A stretch of 64,000 bases of DNA from RPQJ01 sp963712815 (GCA_963712815.1 CAVQJL010000001.1:62001-126000), one strand, 5' to 3'; numbered from the stretch's first letter, positions 28,795-38,722 are shown. Notes: generated by a model not told the origin, from the letters alone. Numbers and translations are program-made.

Positions 28795-30291
28795 TCAGGG
28801 ATTCCCTGAGCGAGCTGCAGTGCCCGCCGTACGCTCGAAGAAGCGTCGCGCGCCCTCGTGCACCGGGATCGTGATGCCCGCCTGGGCACGCTCCTTCGAA
28901 AGACGCGCCGCCAGTACGCCGCCCCGCTCCGCCGCCGCGGCGTAGAGGTACTCGAGCACGGCCGCGACCGTGGCGTCCGCGACGTCGCCGTGCGCGACCA
29001 GCAGGGCCGTGGCAGCGACTGTCTGCACGGACGCCATCTGGCCCGCATAGGTGCGCGCCGGAATGGCGAGCGGCACCAGCCCGGGCAGGTCGGCACCGAT
29101 GCGCTCCGCCTGCCCGGCGTCGAGCGCCACGAGCCGCAGCGGAGTCGTGCGAAGTTTCTCCTGCAGCTGCTGCCACGGTGCCGATGTCACCTCGATCACC
29201 GCATCGAGCTCACCGGCCGCGAGCCTCGCGAGCGCATCCGCGGCGCTGGCGTACTGGATGCGCACGAGCCCCGCGGGATCGATCCCGGCGTGCGCCAGCA
29301 GCCGCAGCGCGGTGTGACGCGAGCCCGACTGCGAACTGCCCAGGGCCACGCGGCGACCGGCGAGATCCGCGACGCGCTGGATGTCCGAGTCGGCGCGAAC
29401 GACGATGTGCACCGGCTCCGGGAAGAGACTCGCCGCCGCCCGCAGGTGGCTCATCGGGCCGGTCTCGGCGAACACGCCCTGCCCGGTCACCGCGGCCGCG
29501 GCGACGTCGCTCTGCATGACGCCGATGCGTGCCCGCTGCGACTCGATGAGGAAGGCGTTCGCGACGCTGCCCTCGGTCGCCACGACCTGCACGGCGGCGG
29601 ACTCGGGCAGGCCGCGCGTCACGGACGTGAGGAAGCGCCAGTACTCACCGTCCTTTGGACCGGCCGCGAGTGCCACGCCCTCGTGCTCGCGCTGCAGCCG
29701 CAGCGTGATGTTAAGCAGGGCACGATCGATCTCCTCGGTGATGATCTCGCGGTCCGCGCCGCGGGTCGCGGACGACTGCATCACCAGCTTGGAGAGGCGC
29801 TGCACGAGTTCGTCGGCACCGGGCGTGCGATTCGGGATCGTTGCAGGGTCGGCCGCCGCCGCCGACAGGCGATCGTCGCTCGGCACCCAGCCCTGGTCGG
29901 TCTTGCGGTAAACGAGCGAGCCGTGGCTGCGGAAATCAGTGCCCGGCGCGTGCGGGCCCGGTCCGAGCCCGAAGATGCCCTGGTCGGTCGCGCCCAGCGC
30001 GTCCGCGATCAGCGCGGGGTTCAACGATTCCCAGTCGGAAGGGTCGTACTCCGAGACGAAGCGCAGCACGGCGTTGAAGTACACGATGATCTGCCGCGAA
30101 CCGTCCGGCGCGGCGCGATACGGCGCGCTGCCCTGCCGACGCAGCGTCGCCACCTCGATGAGCGGCTGACCGAAGACGGCGTCGAGGCGCGCCTGCACGT
30201 CGTCCGCGAGAGCGCGCTCATCGGGCCCGCGCGCGCAGCCTGTCACCAGCGCCAGGAACAGCAGCAGGGCGATGCGGATCGGGATGCCCAC
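28795..30291 (-). CDS. TAXI-family solute-binding lipoprotein with extra N-terminal domain
   Basis: A 498-residue lipoprotein (lipobox LALVTGC, Cys about residue 19). Residues about 205-498 form a TAXI-type TRAP solute-binding domain: YWRFLTSVTRGLPESAAVQV, ARIGVMQSDVAAAAVTGQG, LAGRRVALGSSQSGSRHTAL and GELDAVIEVTSAPW. The preceding 180 residues are extra compared with the 320-residue family norm and are not recognised. No TRAP membrane subunit lies nearby; instead GltS ends 3 bases upstream and Mrp genes follow. Ligand unknown, relatives bind glutamate or other carboxylates. GTG start 30291. Confidence 0.85.
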   Translation of the reverse strand: MGIPIRIALLLFLALVTGCARGPDERALADDVQARLDAVFGQPLIEVATLRRQGSAPYRAAPDGSRQIIVYFNAVLRFVSEYDPSDWESLNPALIADALGATDQGIFGLGPGPHAPGTDFRSHGSLVYRKTDQGWVPSDDRLSAAAADPATIPNRTPGADELVQRLSKLVMQSSATRGADREIITEEIDRALLNITLRLQREHEGVALAAGPKDGEYWRFLTSVTRGLPESAAVQVVATEGSVANAFLIESQRARIGVMQSDVAAAAVTGQGVFAETGPMSHLRAAASLFPEPVHIVVRADSDIQRVADLAGRRVALGSSQSGSRHTALRLLAHAGIDPAGLVRIQYASAADALARLAAGELDAVIEVTSAPWQQLQEKLRTTPLRLVALDAGQAERIGADLPGLVPLAIPARTYAGQMASVQTVAATALLVAHGDVADATVAAVLEYLYAAAAERGGVLAARLSKERAQAGITIPVHEGARRFFERTAGTAARSGNP

Positions 30292-30294
30292 GCC

Positions 30295-31506
30295 TCAGAA
30301 CCCCAGGATCGGCAGGGCGAAGAACACCTGCAGCACGAGCGCGTTGGCGATGTCGGCGAAGAACGCCCCGACGATCGGGACCAGCAGGAACGCCATCGGC
30401 GAGGGCCCGTGCCGCTCGGTGAGCGTCTGCATCACCGACATGCCGACGGCGGTGGTGGCAAGGCCCGCCGCGACCTGCCCGCCGCTGATCACGGCCGCGT
30501 CGTAGTCGCCGCCCATCACCCGCGACAGTGACGAAATACGCGAAGGCCGCCGTCGCCAAGGCGTTGACGACCACGATCAGCAGCAGCGGCCCGGCCAGCG
30601 TGGCGAGATCGAGCACCCGCATGGACATCAGTGCCATGATCAGGAACAGCGACAGCGAGACGCTGCCGACCGCCTGCACGGCGCTGTCGTTGACGCCCTT
30701 GAGCCCGAGCAGGCCGCCGACGTTGCGGACCAGCATGCCGATCAGCAGCGCCCACAGGAAGCTCGGCAGCAGCAGGCCCGTGTCGCGCATGAGCTCCTGG
30801 AGGAACCGCGCCCCGGCGATGCAGGCGAGGCAGACCAGCAGCACGAACAGCAGCTGCTCGGCTGTGATCGGCGCCAGCACGGCCTCCGGTTGCGGCGCCT
30901 CGCGGTCTGCATTGCCCTGCTCCGGCGCTGCCTCCGCCGGCACGGCGCATCACGCGCTCGGCGACCGGTCCGGCCAGCAGGCTGCCGAGGATGAGGCCCG
31001 CCGTGGCCGCTGCCATGCCGAGTTCGAGCGCACCCTGCAGATTGCGTGTCTCGGCGAAGCTGGTCGCGTAGGCCGCGGCCGTGCCGTGGCCACCGATCAG
31101 CGATATCGAGGCACCGAGCAGGCCCACGAGCGGGTGCAGGTCGAGCGCCCGCGCCATCGCGAGGCCGACCACGCCCTGCAGGATCATCACGGCGACGAAC
31201 AGCCCGATCAGGATCACCAGCTTCCAGCCGCCGCGCGCCAGCGAGCGCACGTCGGCGCCTAGACCGAGCGTGGCGAAGAAGGCGAGCAGCAGCGGGTCGC
31301 GCGGCGAGTCGTCCATCCGGAACTCGACGTCCGCGACCAGGCTCGCGCACGGCCAGCACGAGCGCGAACAGCACGCCGCCGACCACGGGCACGGGGATGC
31401 TGTAGCGCTGCAGGAACGCCGAGCGCCGCACGATGAACTGGCCGAGGAAGAACAGCGCGGTGGCGAGCGCCAGCGTCCCGAGCAGGTTGAGTTCCACCGT
31501 CTTCAC
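30295..31506 (-). CDS. gltS: Sodium/glutamate symporter GltS-like (three frameshifts)
   Basis: Na+-coupled dicarboxylate/glutamate importer. Two homologous halves are visible: VKTVELNLLGTLALATALFF, FATLGLGADVRSLARGGWKL, SLIGGHGTAAAYATSF in the first; FLQELMRDTGLLLPSFLWAL, GLLGLKGVNDSAVQAVGSVS and DYDAAVISGGQVAAGLATTA in the second. Frames change near 31345, 30945 and 30525. The GTG start overlaps the carbonic anhydrase stop as GTGA. Confidence 0.87.
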
Positions 31507-32182
31507 GCGACGACCGCCTCGCGTCGCCCGGGCCGACGGCGCCTGAGGCCGGCGGCACGGGCGTACTGCTGCTCGGCGGTGGCGAGGCACGTCGCCGCGA
31601 ACCCGAGGTCGCGCAGCAACCCGTCGGTGAGCCGGTACACCCAGGCGTGCACGACCAGCCGTTGCCCGCGATCCCAGGCCTGCTGGACGACCGTCGAACG
31701 GCACAAGCCGCCGCGCCTGCACCAGCACGTTGAGTTCGCAGAGGCGATCGAGGCGTGCGCGCGTCGTCGGCCAGCCGCGCAGCGGATTCGCGATGAAGGT
31801 GCGCGACGTCGCGCACCGATTGCAGCCAGTTGTCGACGAGGCCGAGCTGCCGCTCCTCCCAGGCCGCCTGCACGCCACCGCAGCCGTAGTGACCGACGAC
31901 CATGACGTGCTCGACCGCGAGCACGTCGATCGCGTACTGCAGCACCGACAGGCAGCTGAAGTCGGTGTGCAGGACGAGGTTCGCGACGTTGCGGTGGACG
32001 AACAGCTCGCCGGGCGCGAGGCCGACGATATCGTTCGCCGGCACGCGGCTGTCGGAGCAGCCGATCCACAGGTAGCGCGGCGCCTGCTGCGCGGCGAGCC
32101 CGGCGAAGAAGCCGGGCTGCCGCGACTCCATGTCGGCCGCCCAGCGGCGGTTGTTCGCGAAGAGCTCCGGCAGTTCGTTCAT
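31503..32182 (-). CDS. can: Beta-class carbonic anhydrase (two or more frameshifts)
   Basis: Interconverts CO2 and bicarbonate. Zinc ligands and the Asp-Arg dyad fall at the same positions as in E. coli Can: Cys42 and Asp44 in GCSDSRVP, His98 and Cys101 in GHYGCGG. Also GELFVHRNVANLV and the C-terminal AWVYRLTDGLLRDLGF. The frame changes near 31770 and 31700. ATG 32182 gives the E. coli-like N-terminus MNELPELFANNRRW. Confidence 0.92.
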
Positions 32183-32302
32183 GTCGTACGCCGCCACCCT
32201 CGGCCGTGTTGCGGCCGACGCGGGGCAAATATTACAGGTCGCTGCCGGATTGCATACGGCCACCCGTGGCCCGGGTGGCCGATGCACCGGCCGACGGCAC
32301 AG

Positions 32303-32710
32303 TCAGGCGGCCGGTGGCGACTCCTGGCCGCCGGCGGCGAGCTTGCGGCCCTCCACGACGTAGTAGATGAGGTAGGCCGCGCCCACGCCTATCGGGATCA
32401 GGCCGAACAGGCGTACGTCCGCGCCGGCGACCGCACCGAGCGCCAGGAACAGGCCGATGCCGACGAACAGCCAGATCAGCCCCGACAGCAGGTAGCCGGA
32501 TCGCCGCGGCGGCTTGGCGGCGAGGTAGAACGACTCGGGCAGCGACGGCGGCTCGATGCCGCGCTCGATCGCCGCCATGCGCTCCTTGTGATTGGCATCG
32601 ACGACGTCGCGCCGCCGCCGGTAGTCGACGATCGCGTACACGATCGGGATCAGCAGCGACATGAAGATCGCGATGATGGGAATGAACAGGGCGAGGACGT
32701 CTTCGTTCAT
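32303..32710 (-). CDS. DUF6249-type small membrane protein
   Basis: A 135-residue protein: N-terminal helix (LALFIPIIAIFMSLLIPIVY), a basic segment with NHKERMAAIERGIEPP, then two helices (YLLSGLIWLFVGIGLFLALG and VRLFGLIPIGVGAAYLIYYV) and a Gly/Pro tail. The HKERMAAIERGI motif followed by two helices is typical of DUF6249 proteins, which often sit beside ECF sigma genes. It is divergent from the ECF sigma gene with 113 bases between. Confidence 0.75.
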   Translation of the reverse strand: MNEDVLALFIPIIAIFMSLLIPIVYAIVDYRRRRDVVDANHKERMAAIERGIEPPSLPESFYLAAKPPRRSGYLLSGLIWLFVGIGLFLALGAVAGADVRLFGLIPIGVGAAYLIYYVVEGRKLAAGGQESPPAA

Positions 32711-32823
32711 GGCAGGACTCCGGTGCAGTTTCGGGAAGGGTTGCAGGTGATACGCACCGACGGGCGACAGGGTTGCAATGCGCCGGATGCAACCCGGGAG
32801 GCGCCCCGGGCGTATAAAGCGCC

Positions 32824-33372
32824 ATGGACCCCGGGATCGAAGAACACCTGGCCGCGGGCCGCCATGCGCGCGCCTTCGATCTCGTGGTGCCGGCGTACCG
32901 CGACCGGGTGTTCCGCCTCGCCTACTCCATCCTCCGGGACCGGGCGGCGGCCGAGGATGCGGCGCAGGAGACCTTCGTGCGGGTCTGGAAGGCCCTGCCC
33001 GGCTTCGACGGCCGCGCCGCGCTCGGCACCTGGATCTACGCCATCACGCGCAACACCAGCCTGATGGAACTGCGACGGCGCCGGCCGACCGTGTCCCTCG
33101 ACGACCCCGACTCGTCCGAAGCCCAGCACGCGGCGGAGAGCATCGCGACGGGACCGGCCGAGGACCCGGAGCGCGACAACCTGCTGCGGCTGGTCGAGAC
33201 CCTGCCGCGCAACCAGCAGGAGGCCGTGCGACTCTTCTATCTCGAGGATCGCTCCTACGAGGCGGTGGCCGAGCAGCTCGGCATGCCGCTCGGCACCGTG
33301 AAGAACCTGCTGCACCGGGCGCGCAAGCGCCTGATGGAGCTCGTGCGCCCCGACGAGGTGATCGCCGCATGA
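32824..33372 (+). CDS. ECF-family RNA polymerase sigma factor
   Basis: A 182-residue sigma factor with regions 2 (YRDRVFRLAYSILRDRAAAE, DAAQETFVRVWKALPGFDG, LGTWIYAITRNTSLMELRRR) and 4 (VETLPRNQQEAVRLFYLEDR, SYEAVAEQLGMPLGTVKNLL). A start at ATG 32824 gives the full region 2. The stop overlaps the start of the anti-sigma gene (ATGA), the usual arrangement. Confidence 0.93.
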   Translation: MDPGIEEHLAAGRHARAFDLVVPAYRDRVFRLAYSILRDRAAAEDAAQETFVRVWKALPGFDGRAALGTWIYAITRNTSLMELRRRRPTVSLDDPDSSEAQHAAESIATGPAEDPERDNLLRLVETLPRNQQEAVRLFYLEDRSYEAVAEQLGMPLGTVKNLLHRARKRLMELVRPDEVIAA

Positions 33373-33854
33373 ACGACCCCACGCTGATCGGTCCCTGCAC
33401 GGACTACGAGCACGACCTGGTGGACCTGCACGACGGCGCGCTGCCGCCGGAGCGGGCCGCGATCGTGCGACGGCACCTGGAGCGCTGCGCACGCTGCTCG
33501 GCCTGGGCCGCAGGGTTCGCGGCGATCGACGCGCGACTCGCGGCGGACATTGTCGCGCCCGCGCTGTCTCCCGACTTCGACGCACGCCTGCGCGAGCGGC
33601 TCGCAGCGCTGGCGCGGACCGGCCGACCGCGGCGACCTTCGGACCCGTCTCGAACGCGAGCACGCCGCGCTCGTGGACTCGCTGCGCTCGAGCGCCAGGC
33701 TGCGCGCGTGTTGCTCGGAGCGGCCGGCTCCGTTGCGACCACCCTCGGCGTGCTCCTGGCCTCGCGCCGGCTCGTCGAACAGGGCATCGGCCTGCTGCCG
33801 GCGCTCACCGAGGGGCCCGGGCACCTCATGGGACCGGCACGCTGGCTGCGTTGA
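33369..33854 (+). CDS. Zinc-finger anti-sigma factor (compensating frameshifts)
   Basis: Begins MNDPTLIGPCTDYEHDLVDL and has the zf-HC2 type motif H-x3-C-x2-C (RRHLERCARCSAW). A hydrophobic segment (LLGAAGSVATTLGVLLASRR) follows about residue 115. Between about 33625 and 33700 the more protein-like reading is another frame (ADRGDLRTRLEREHAALVDS), so two opposite indels are likely. A further shift near 33830 would add a second hydrophobic segment, LAALIAAAALAWSAARGGLP; the true C-terminus may therefore lie past 33854. Expected to bind and inhibit the sigma factor encoded just upstream. Confidence 0.75.
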   Translation: MNDPTLIGPCTDYEHDLVDLHDGALPPERAAIVRRHLERCARCSAWAAGFAAIDARLAADIVAPALSPDFDARLRERLAALARTGRPRRPSDPSRTRARRARGLAALERQAARVLLGAAGSVATTLGVLLASRRLVEQGIGLLPALTEGPGHLMGPARWLR

Positions 33855-33944
33855 TCGCAGCCGCGGCACTGGCATGGTCGGCTGCTCGCGGCGGACTGCC
33901 GCTCCCCGGCTGCGCAACTGACCGGCGCCGCGGCGCCGGCGTCG

Positions 33945-34960
33945 TCACACCACGTGCGTCCAGCCGTGGCTGTCCGGCGCCTCGCCGTTCTGGATCGCCA
34001 CCAGCGCCGCGCGCAGCCGCTGCGTGACGGGGCCGACGTCGCCGCTGCCGACGCGCACTTCGGTACCGTCGTGCAGCACGAGCGTGCCGACGCCGGCCAG
34101 CACCGCCGCCGTGCCCGACAGCGCGGCCTCGCCGGTCTTCACCCACTCGAGCATCTCGGCGACGTCGAACACGCGCTCCTCGACCTTGAAGCCCATGTCG
34201 CGGGCCATCGTGAGCAGCGAGTCGCGCGTGACGCCGTGCAGGAAGGTCGAGTCGAGGCTGCGGGTGAGGATGTGGCCCTCGCGGATCAGCAGGAAGTTGG
34301 CCGCGCCGGTCTCCTGCACCGAGCCGCCCGGGCAGAACAGCACCTGGTCCACCTTGTACTTGTCGCGCGCCTCGAGCGTCGGGCCCATCGCCGCGGCGTA
34401 GTTGCCGCCGGTCTTGACCATGCCGAGGTGGTCGGCCGTGCGGTGCTTCTGGTCCTCGACGTAGATGCGCAGCGGCTTCACGCCGCCCGAGAAGTAGTCC
34501 CACACCGGGCTCGCGAGCACGATCAGCGTCGCCTCGTTCGACGGCGCGGAGGCCGCGCCGATGTTGGGCATGGTCCCGTACAGCATCGGCCGCATGTAGA
34601 GCGCGCCCGGCGGCTCCGGCACCTGGTCGCGCACGCGGTCGATGACGGTGAGCACCATGGTCGCGAGTTGCCCGGCGTCGGGCTCGGGCAGCACCAGCAG
34701 CCGCGCGCTCTGGCGCATGCGCTCGATGTGCTTGTCCATGCGGAACACGTGGATGCTGCCGTCGGCCCAGCGGTAGGCCTTGAAGCCCTCGAAGCACTCG
34801 CTGGCGTAGTGCAGCACGTGCGCGGCGGGGTGGATCTCGATGGGGCCGGTGGGCCGGATCTCGTGCTCGCTCCAGCGGCCGCTGCCGAATTTCGCGATCG
34901 CCATCTGGTCGGCCAGCACGCGTGCCGAAGGCAGGCCGGGCCGTGAGTCGGGGTGCTCAT
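33945..34960 (-). CDS. ilvE: Branched-chain amino acid aminotransferase (frameshift at N-terminus)
   Basis: PLP enzyme that interconverts Val/Leu/Ile and their 2-oxo acids. Bacterial/plant BCAT II type of about 338 residues. Blocks include HYASECFEGFKAYRWADGSI, RMDKHIERMRQSARL, the PLP-Lys region GMVKTGGNYAAAMGP, and GSVQETGAANFLLI. The first residues MSTP are joined to DSRPGLPSARVLADQM by adding one base to the GGGG run at 34950-34953. Placed after the bkd genes on the same strand (49 bases), it supplies the 2-oxo acids that the dehydrogenase oxidises. Confidence 0.93.
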
Positions 34961-35009
34961 GCGCTTGTCGTCCTGCAGTTCGAGGTCGGATTCGAGGGTG
35001 TGCATCGGG

Positions 35010-36338
35010 TTAGCCGGGGATGAAGATGGTGGCGGGGTGCTCGAGCAGGTCCTTGAGCGCCTGGATCATCGCCGCGGCGTCGTAGCCGTCCACGAAGCGG
35101 TGATCGAACGACGAGGACAGGTTCATGATCCGGCGCACCGTGATGGCGCCGTTCAGGACGACCGGCCGGTCGATGGCCTTGTTGACGCCGATGATGGCCA
35201 TCTCGGGCGCGTTGATGATCGGGGTCGAGACGATGCCGCCGAGCTTGCCGAGGCTGGTGACGGTGATCGTCGAGCCCGACAGTTCTTCCTTGGTGGCCTT
35301 GCCGCTGCGCGCCGCATCGGAGACGCGCTTGATCTCCTCGGCCAGCTCCCACAGCGAGCGCGCCTCGGCGTGGCGCACGACGGGCACCTTGAGGCCGTCG
35401 GGCGTCTGCGTGGCGACGCCGGCGTGCAGCGGACGGTGCCGCACGACCACGTTGCGCTCGGCGTCGAACCACGCGTTGCACTGCGGGTAGTCCTCGAGCA
35501 CGCGCGCCAGCGCCGCGATCAGGAACGGCAGGTAGGTGAGCGGCGCGGCGCCGGCCGGCAGCCGGCCGTTCAGGTGCTGGCGCAGCGACTCGAGTTCGGT
35601 GACGTCCACTTCCTCGACGTAGGCGAAGTGCGGGATGTTGCGCTTGGCGTCCGTCATGCGGTTGGCGATCACGCGCCGCACGCCGATCACGCGGATCTCG
35701 TCGGTGCCCGTGCGGCGCGCGAGGCCCGAGGCCGGGCGCGCTGCCGCCGGCGCGCCGGATGGAGCCGGAGGCGCGGCGCCGCTGAGTGCGGCATCGAGAT
35801 CCTGCCGCGTGATGCGGCCGCCCGGACCGCTGCCATGCACCTCGGCGAGGTCGAGGCCCGCCTCGCGGGCGCGACGACGCGACGCCGGCGAGGCCATGAT
35901 GCGGCCGCTCTTCACCCCCTCTCCCGCGCCAGCCGCAGAGGGTCGGGGTGAGTCCGTTGAATCAACTCTCGTGACGGGCTTCGGGCCTTCTCCCGCTTTC
36001 GCGGGCGGGGGCGTCGGTGCCGGCTCCGCGCCCGCTGATGGGGCCGCGACCTGAGGCGCCGCAGGCGCGGGCTCGCCCGCGTCCTCGTCGGCACCGCCCG
36101 CGGTGTCGAACACGACGAGCTCGGCGCCGACGCGCACCATGTCGCCCGGGCCGCCCGTGAGCGACACGACGCGCCCGGTGACCGGCGCCGGCACCTCGAC
36201 CGCGGCCTTCTCGGTCATCACCTCGGCCATGACCTGGTCCTCGGTGACCTGGTCGCCGACCTTGACGTGCCAGGCGACGATCTCGGCCTCGACCGTGCCT
36301 TCGCCGAGGTCCGGCATCTTGAACACGTAGCGGGTCAT
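35010..36338 (-). CDS. bkdB: Branched-chain 2-oxoacid dehydrogenase E2 (dihydrolipoyl acyltransferase)
   Basis: Core subunit that carries acyl groups on lipoate to CoA. A 442-residue protein: single lipoyl domain with the lipoyl-Lys44 in MTEKAAVEVPAP, a Pro/Ala/Gly linker, peripheral subunit-binding domain (ASPASRRRAREAGLDLAEVH, GSGPGGRITRQDL), second linker, and a catalytic domain ending SFDHRFVDGYDAA (the HxxxDG active site). The first linker is partly encoded by REP-like hairpin DNA. The ATG overlaps the E1-beta stop. Confidence 0.93.
   Translation of the reverse strand: MTRYVFKMPDLGEGTVEAEIVAWHVKVGDQVTEDQVMAEVMTEKAAVEVPAPVTGRVVSLTGGPGDMVRVGAELVVFDTAGGADEDAGEPAPAAPQVAAPSAGAEPAPTPPPAKAGEGPKPVTRVDSTDSPRPSAAGAGEGVKSGRIMASPASRRRAREAGLDLAEVHGSGPGGRITRQDLDAALSGAAPPAPSGAPAAARPASGLARRTGTDEIRVIGVRRVIANRMTDAKRNIPHFAYVEEVDVTELESLRQHLNGRLPAGAAPLTYLPFLIAALARVLEDYPQCNAWFDAERNVVVRHRPLHAGVATQTPDGLKVPVVRHAEARSLWELAEEIKRVSDAARSGKATKEELSGSTITVTSLGKLGGIVSTPIINAPEMAIIGVNKAIDRPVVLNGAITVRRIMNLSSSFDHRFVDGYDAAAMIQALKDLLEHPATIFIPG
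35911..36011. repeat. REP-like palindromic DNA inside the E2 linker coding region
   Basis: TTCACCCCCTCTCCCGC ... AGAGGGTCGGGGTGA (35911-35952) and CCCGC-TTTC-GCGGG with the flanking CCTTCTCCCGC (35986-36011) match the general form of the dispersed CCCTCTCCC/GGGAGAGGG palindromes common between proteobacterial genes. Here both are in frame and encode linker residues. Confidence 0.55.
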
Positions 36339-37352
36339 GGCGTCTCCATCACGGCCTTGAGGCCGATGGCCACGCGGGCGGGACCCGGGAAGTACTCCCA
36401 CTCGAACGCATGCGGGTACGGCGTGTCCCAGCCGGCGACGCGCTCGATCGGCGCCTCGAGGTTCCAGAAGCACTCCTCCTGGATGGTGGCGGAGAGTTCC
36501 GCGCCGAAGCCGGAGAAGCGCGTCGCCTCGTGCGCGATCAGGCAGCGGCCGGTCTTCTTGACCGACGTGCAGATCGTGTCCACGTCGAGCGGCACCATCG
36601 AGCGCACGTCGATGATCTCGGCGTCGAGCCCGAGCGCTTGCGCGGCCGCCTCGCAGACGTACACCATCGTGCCGTAGGTGACGATCGTCACCTGCGCTCC
36701 CTTGCGAACGATCTCGGCCTTGCCGATCGGCACCGTGTAGTAGCCGTCCGGCACGTCGCCCTTCGGGTGCGTGCCCCAGGGCACGGCGGGCTTGTTCGGG
36801 TCGCCGTCGAACGGGCCGTTGTAGAGGCGCTTGGGCTCGAAGAACACGACCGGGTCGTCGTCCTCGATGGACGCGATCAGCAGGCCCTTGGCGTCGTACG
36901 GGTTCGAGGGCATCACGACCTTGATGCCGCAGACGTGCGTGAAGATGCGCCTCGGGGCTCTGCGAGTGCGTCTGGCCGCCGCGGATGCCGCCGCCGCAGG
37001 GCGTGCGGATCGTGACCGGCGCGAAGAACTCGCCGGCGCTGCGGTAGCGCAGCCGCGCGAGCTCGCTGAAGATCTGGTCGCAGGCCGGGTAGATGTAGTC
37101 GGCGAACTGCACTTCCGTCACGGGCCTGAGGCCGTTCACGCCCATGCCGATCGCCGCGCCCACGATCGCGCCCTCGGCGATCGGCGTGTCGAGCACGCGG
37201 TGCTCGCCGTACTTGCGCTGCAGGCCGTCGGTGACGCGGAACACGCCGCCGAAGAAGCCCACGTCCTCGCCCATGATCACGACGTTCGGGTCGCGGGCCA
37301 GCATGATGTCCATCGCCGAGTTGAGCGCCTGGATCATGTTCATCTGTGGCAT
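36335..37352 (-). CDS. bkdA2: 2-Oxoacid dehydrogenase E1 beta subunit (one frameshift)
   Basis: TPP-dependent decarboxylase beta chain, about 339 residues. Begins MPQMNMIQALNSAMDIML; has VVIMGEDVGFFGGVFRVTDG, RVLDTPIAEGAIVGAAIGMG, EVQFADYIYPACDQI, PCGGGIRGGQTHSQSPEA and, after a break near 36950, VVMPSNPYDAKGLLIASI and a C-terminal EIIDVRSMVPLDVDTI. Three bases after E1 alpha; its stop overlaps the E2 start. Confidence 0.93.
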
Positions 37353-37355
37353 GGC

Positions 37356-38595
37356 TCAGCCTCCCAGCTCGGCGCGCAGCTGCTCGCGCTGCCGCTGGAG
37401 GTGCTCGGGGACCTCCTTGAAGACGTCGTCGAACATCAGGTCGCGGTCGAGCCGCGGGCCCTCGTTGAGGGCGCCGTACTGCACCGACTCCTTCCAGCTC
37501 TCGTTGACGTGCTGCTCGAGCTCCTTGGTGAGCGCGGCGTGACGCTCCTCGGACCACTCGCCGAGTGCGATCAGGTAACCCTTGAGGCGCTCGACCGGGT
37601 CGCCGAGCGGCCACTTGTCGTAATCGTCCTTGGGCCGGTAGCGCGAGGGATCGTCGCTGGTGGAGTGCGCCGCGCCGCGGTAGGTGACGTGCTCGATCAG
37701 CGTCGGACCCGCGCCCGTGCGCGCCCGCTCGGCCGCCCACTGCGTGACGGCATGGACGGCGAGGAAATCGTTGCCGTCCACGCGGATGCCCGCCATGCCG
37801 TAGCCCGGGCCGCGCGCCGCGAACGAGCGCTGCTCGCCGCCGGCGAAGCCCTGGAACGTCGAGATGGCCCACTGGTTGTTGACGACGTTGAGGATCACCG
37901 GCGCCTGGTACACGGAGGCGAACAGCATCGCGTGGTGGAAGTCGGCCTCGGCGCTCGAGCCCTCGCCGATCCAGCTCACGGCGATGTCGTCCTCGCCCTT
38001 GATCGCCGCCGCCATGGCCCAGCCCACGGCCTGCGGGAACTGCGTGGTGAGGTTGCCCGAGATCGAGAAGATGCGGCCCGACGCCCAGTGGTACATCACG
38101 GGCAGCTGGCGGCCCTTGCACATGTCGCGCGTGTTGGAGAGCAGCTGGCACATGAGCTCCACGAGCGGCTTGCCGCGGACCATGTACAGGCCCTGGTTGC
38201 GGTAGGAGGGGAACAGCATGTCGCCCGGGCGCAGCGCCATGCCCTGCGCGACCGAGACGGCCTCCTCCCCGATACGAGCGCATGTAGAAGGAAATCTTGC
38301 CGGCGCGCTGCGCCCGCTGCATGCGATCGTCGAAGATGCGCGTCAGCAGCATGTGGCGCAGTCCCACCTGCAGTTCCGGGGGATCGAGGTGCGGGTTCCA
38401 GGGACCGACGGGGCGATGCTCGTCGTCGAGCACCCGCACCATTTCGACCGAGAGGTGACTGATGTCGCGGACCCGCGCGTTGACGTCGGGACGGCGCACC
38501 GCGCCCGCCGGCGAGGTCTCGAGGTAGCTGAAGTCCGGCTCCTCGCCGGGCCGGGAATGGTGCTGCGGGATGTGCAGCCGGGAGCGACGAGGCAT
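37356..38595 (-). CDS. bkdA1: 2-Oxoacid dehydrogenase E1 alpha subunit (one frameshift)
   Basis: Alpha chain of the branched-chain 2-oxoacid dehydrogenase, about 413 residues. The N-terminal extension ending in VRVLDDEHRPVGPWNP is typical of bacterial BkdA1 rather than pyruvate dehydrogenase. After a break near 38268 come GDMLFPSYRNQGLYMVRG, the TPP/Mg motif VSWIGEGSSAEADFHHAMLF with VVNNQWAIS, and EHVTYRGAAHSTSDDPSRYR (phosphorylation-loop equivalent). First gene of bkdA1-bkdA2-bkdB-ilvE; no E3 gene is present. Confidence 0.92.
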
Positions 38596-38675
38596 GACTT
38601 ACCCTCTGCGGTGGAACGGCGCGGGGACGGCGCGGTAGATTACCCACAAGTCGCATTGATGGCAGTTTCCGTTGC

Positions 38676-38688
38676 GTTGCAATGCAAC
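38676..38688. promoter_or_regulatory. Candidate Lrp/BkdR operator
   Basis: GTTGCAATGCAAC is a perfect 6-bp inverted repeat around one base in the 127-base divergent gap between bkdA1 and the Lrp-type gene. It extends as TTGCGTTGCAATGCAACAA. Function as binding site is inferred from position. Confidence 0.5.
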
Positions 38689-38722
38689 AATGCGGAACAT
38701 ATGTTTCGTATCGGGGCCTTTG

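Noticed and set aside
35911..36011. Terminator inside the E2 gene
   Set aside because: No T tract, and the reading frame continues through both palindromes on the coding strand.
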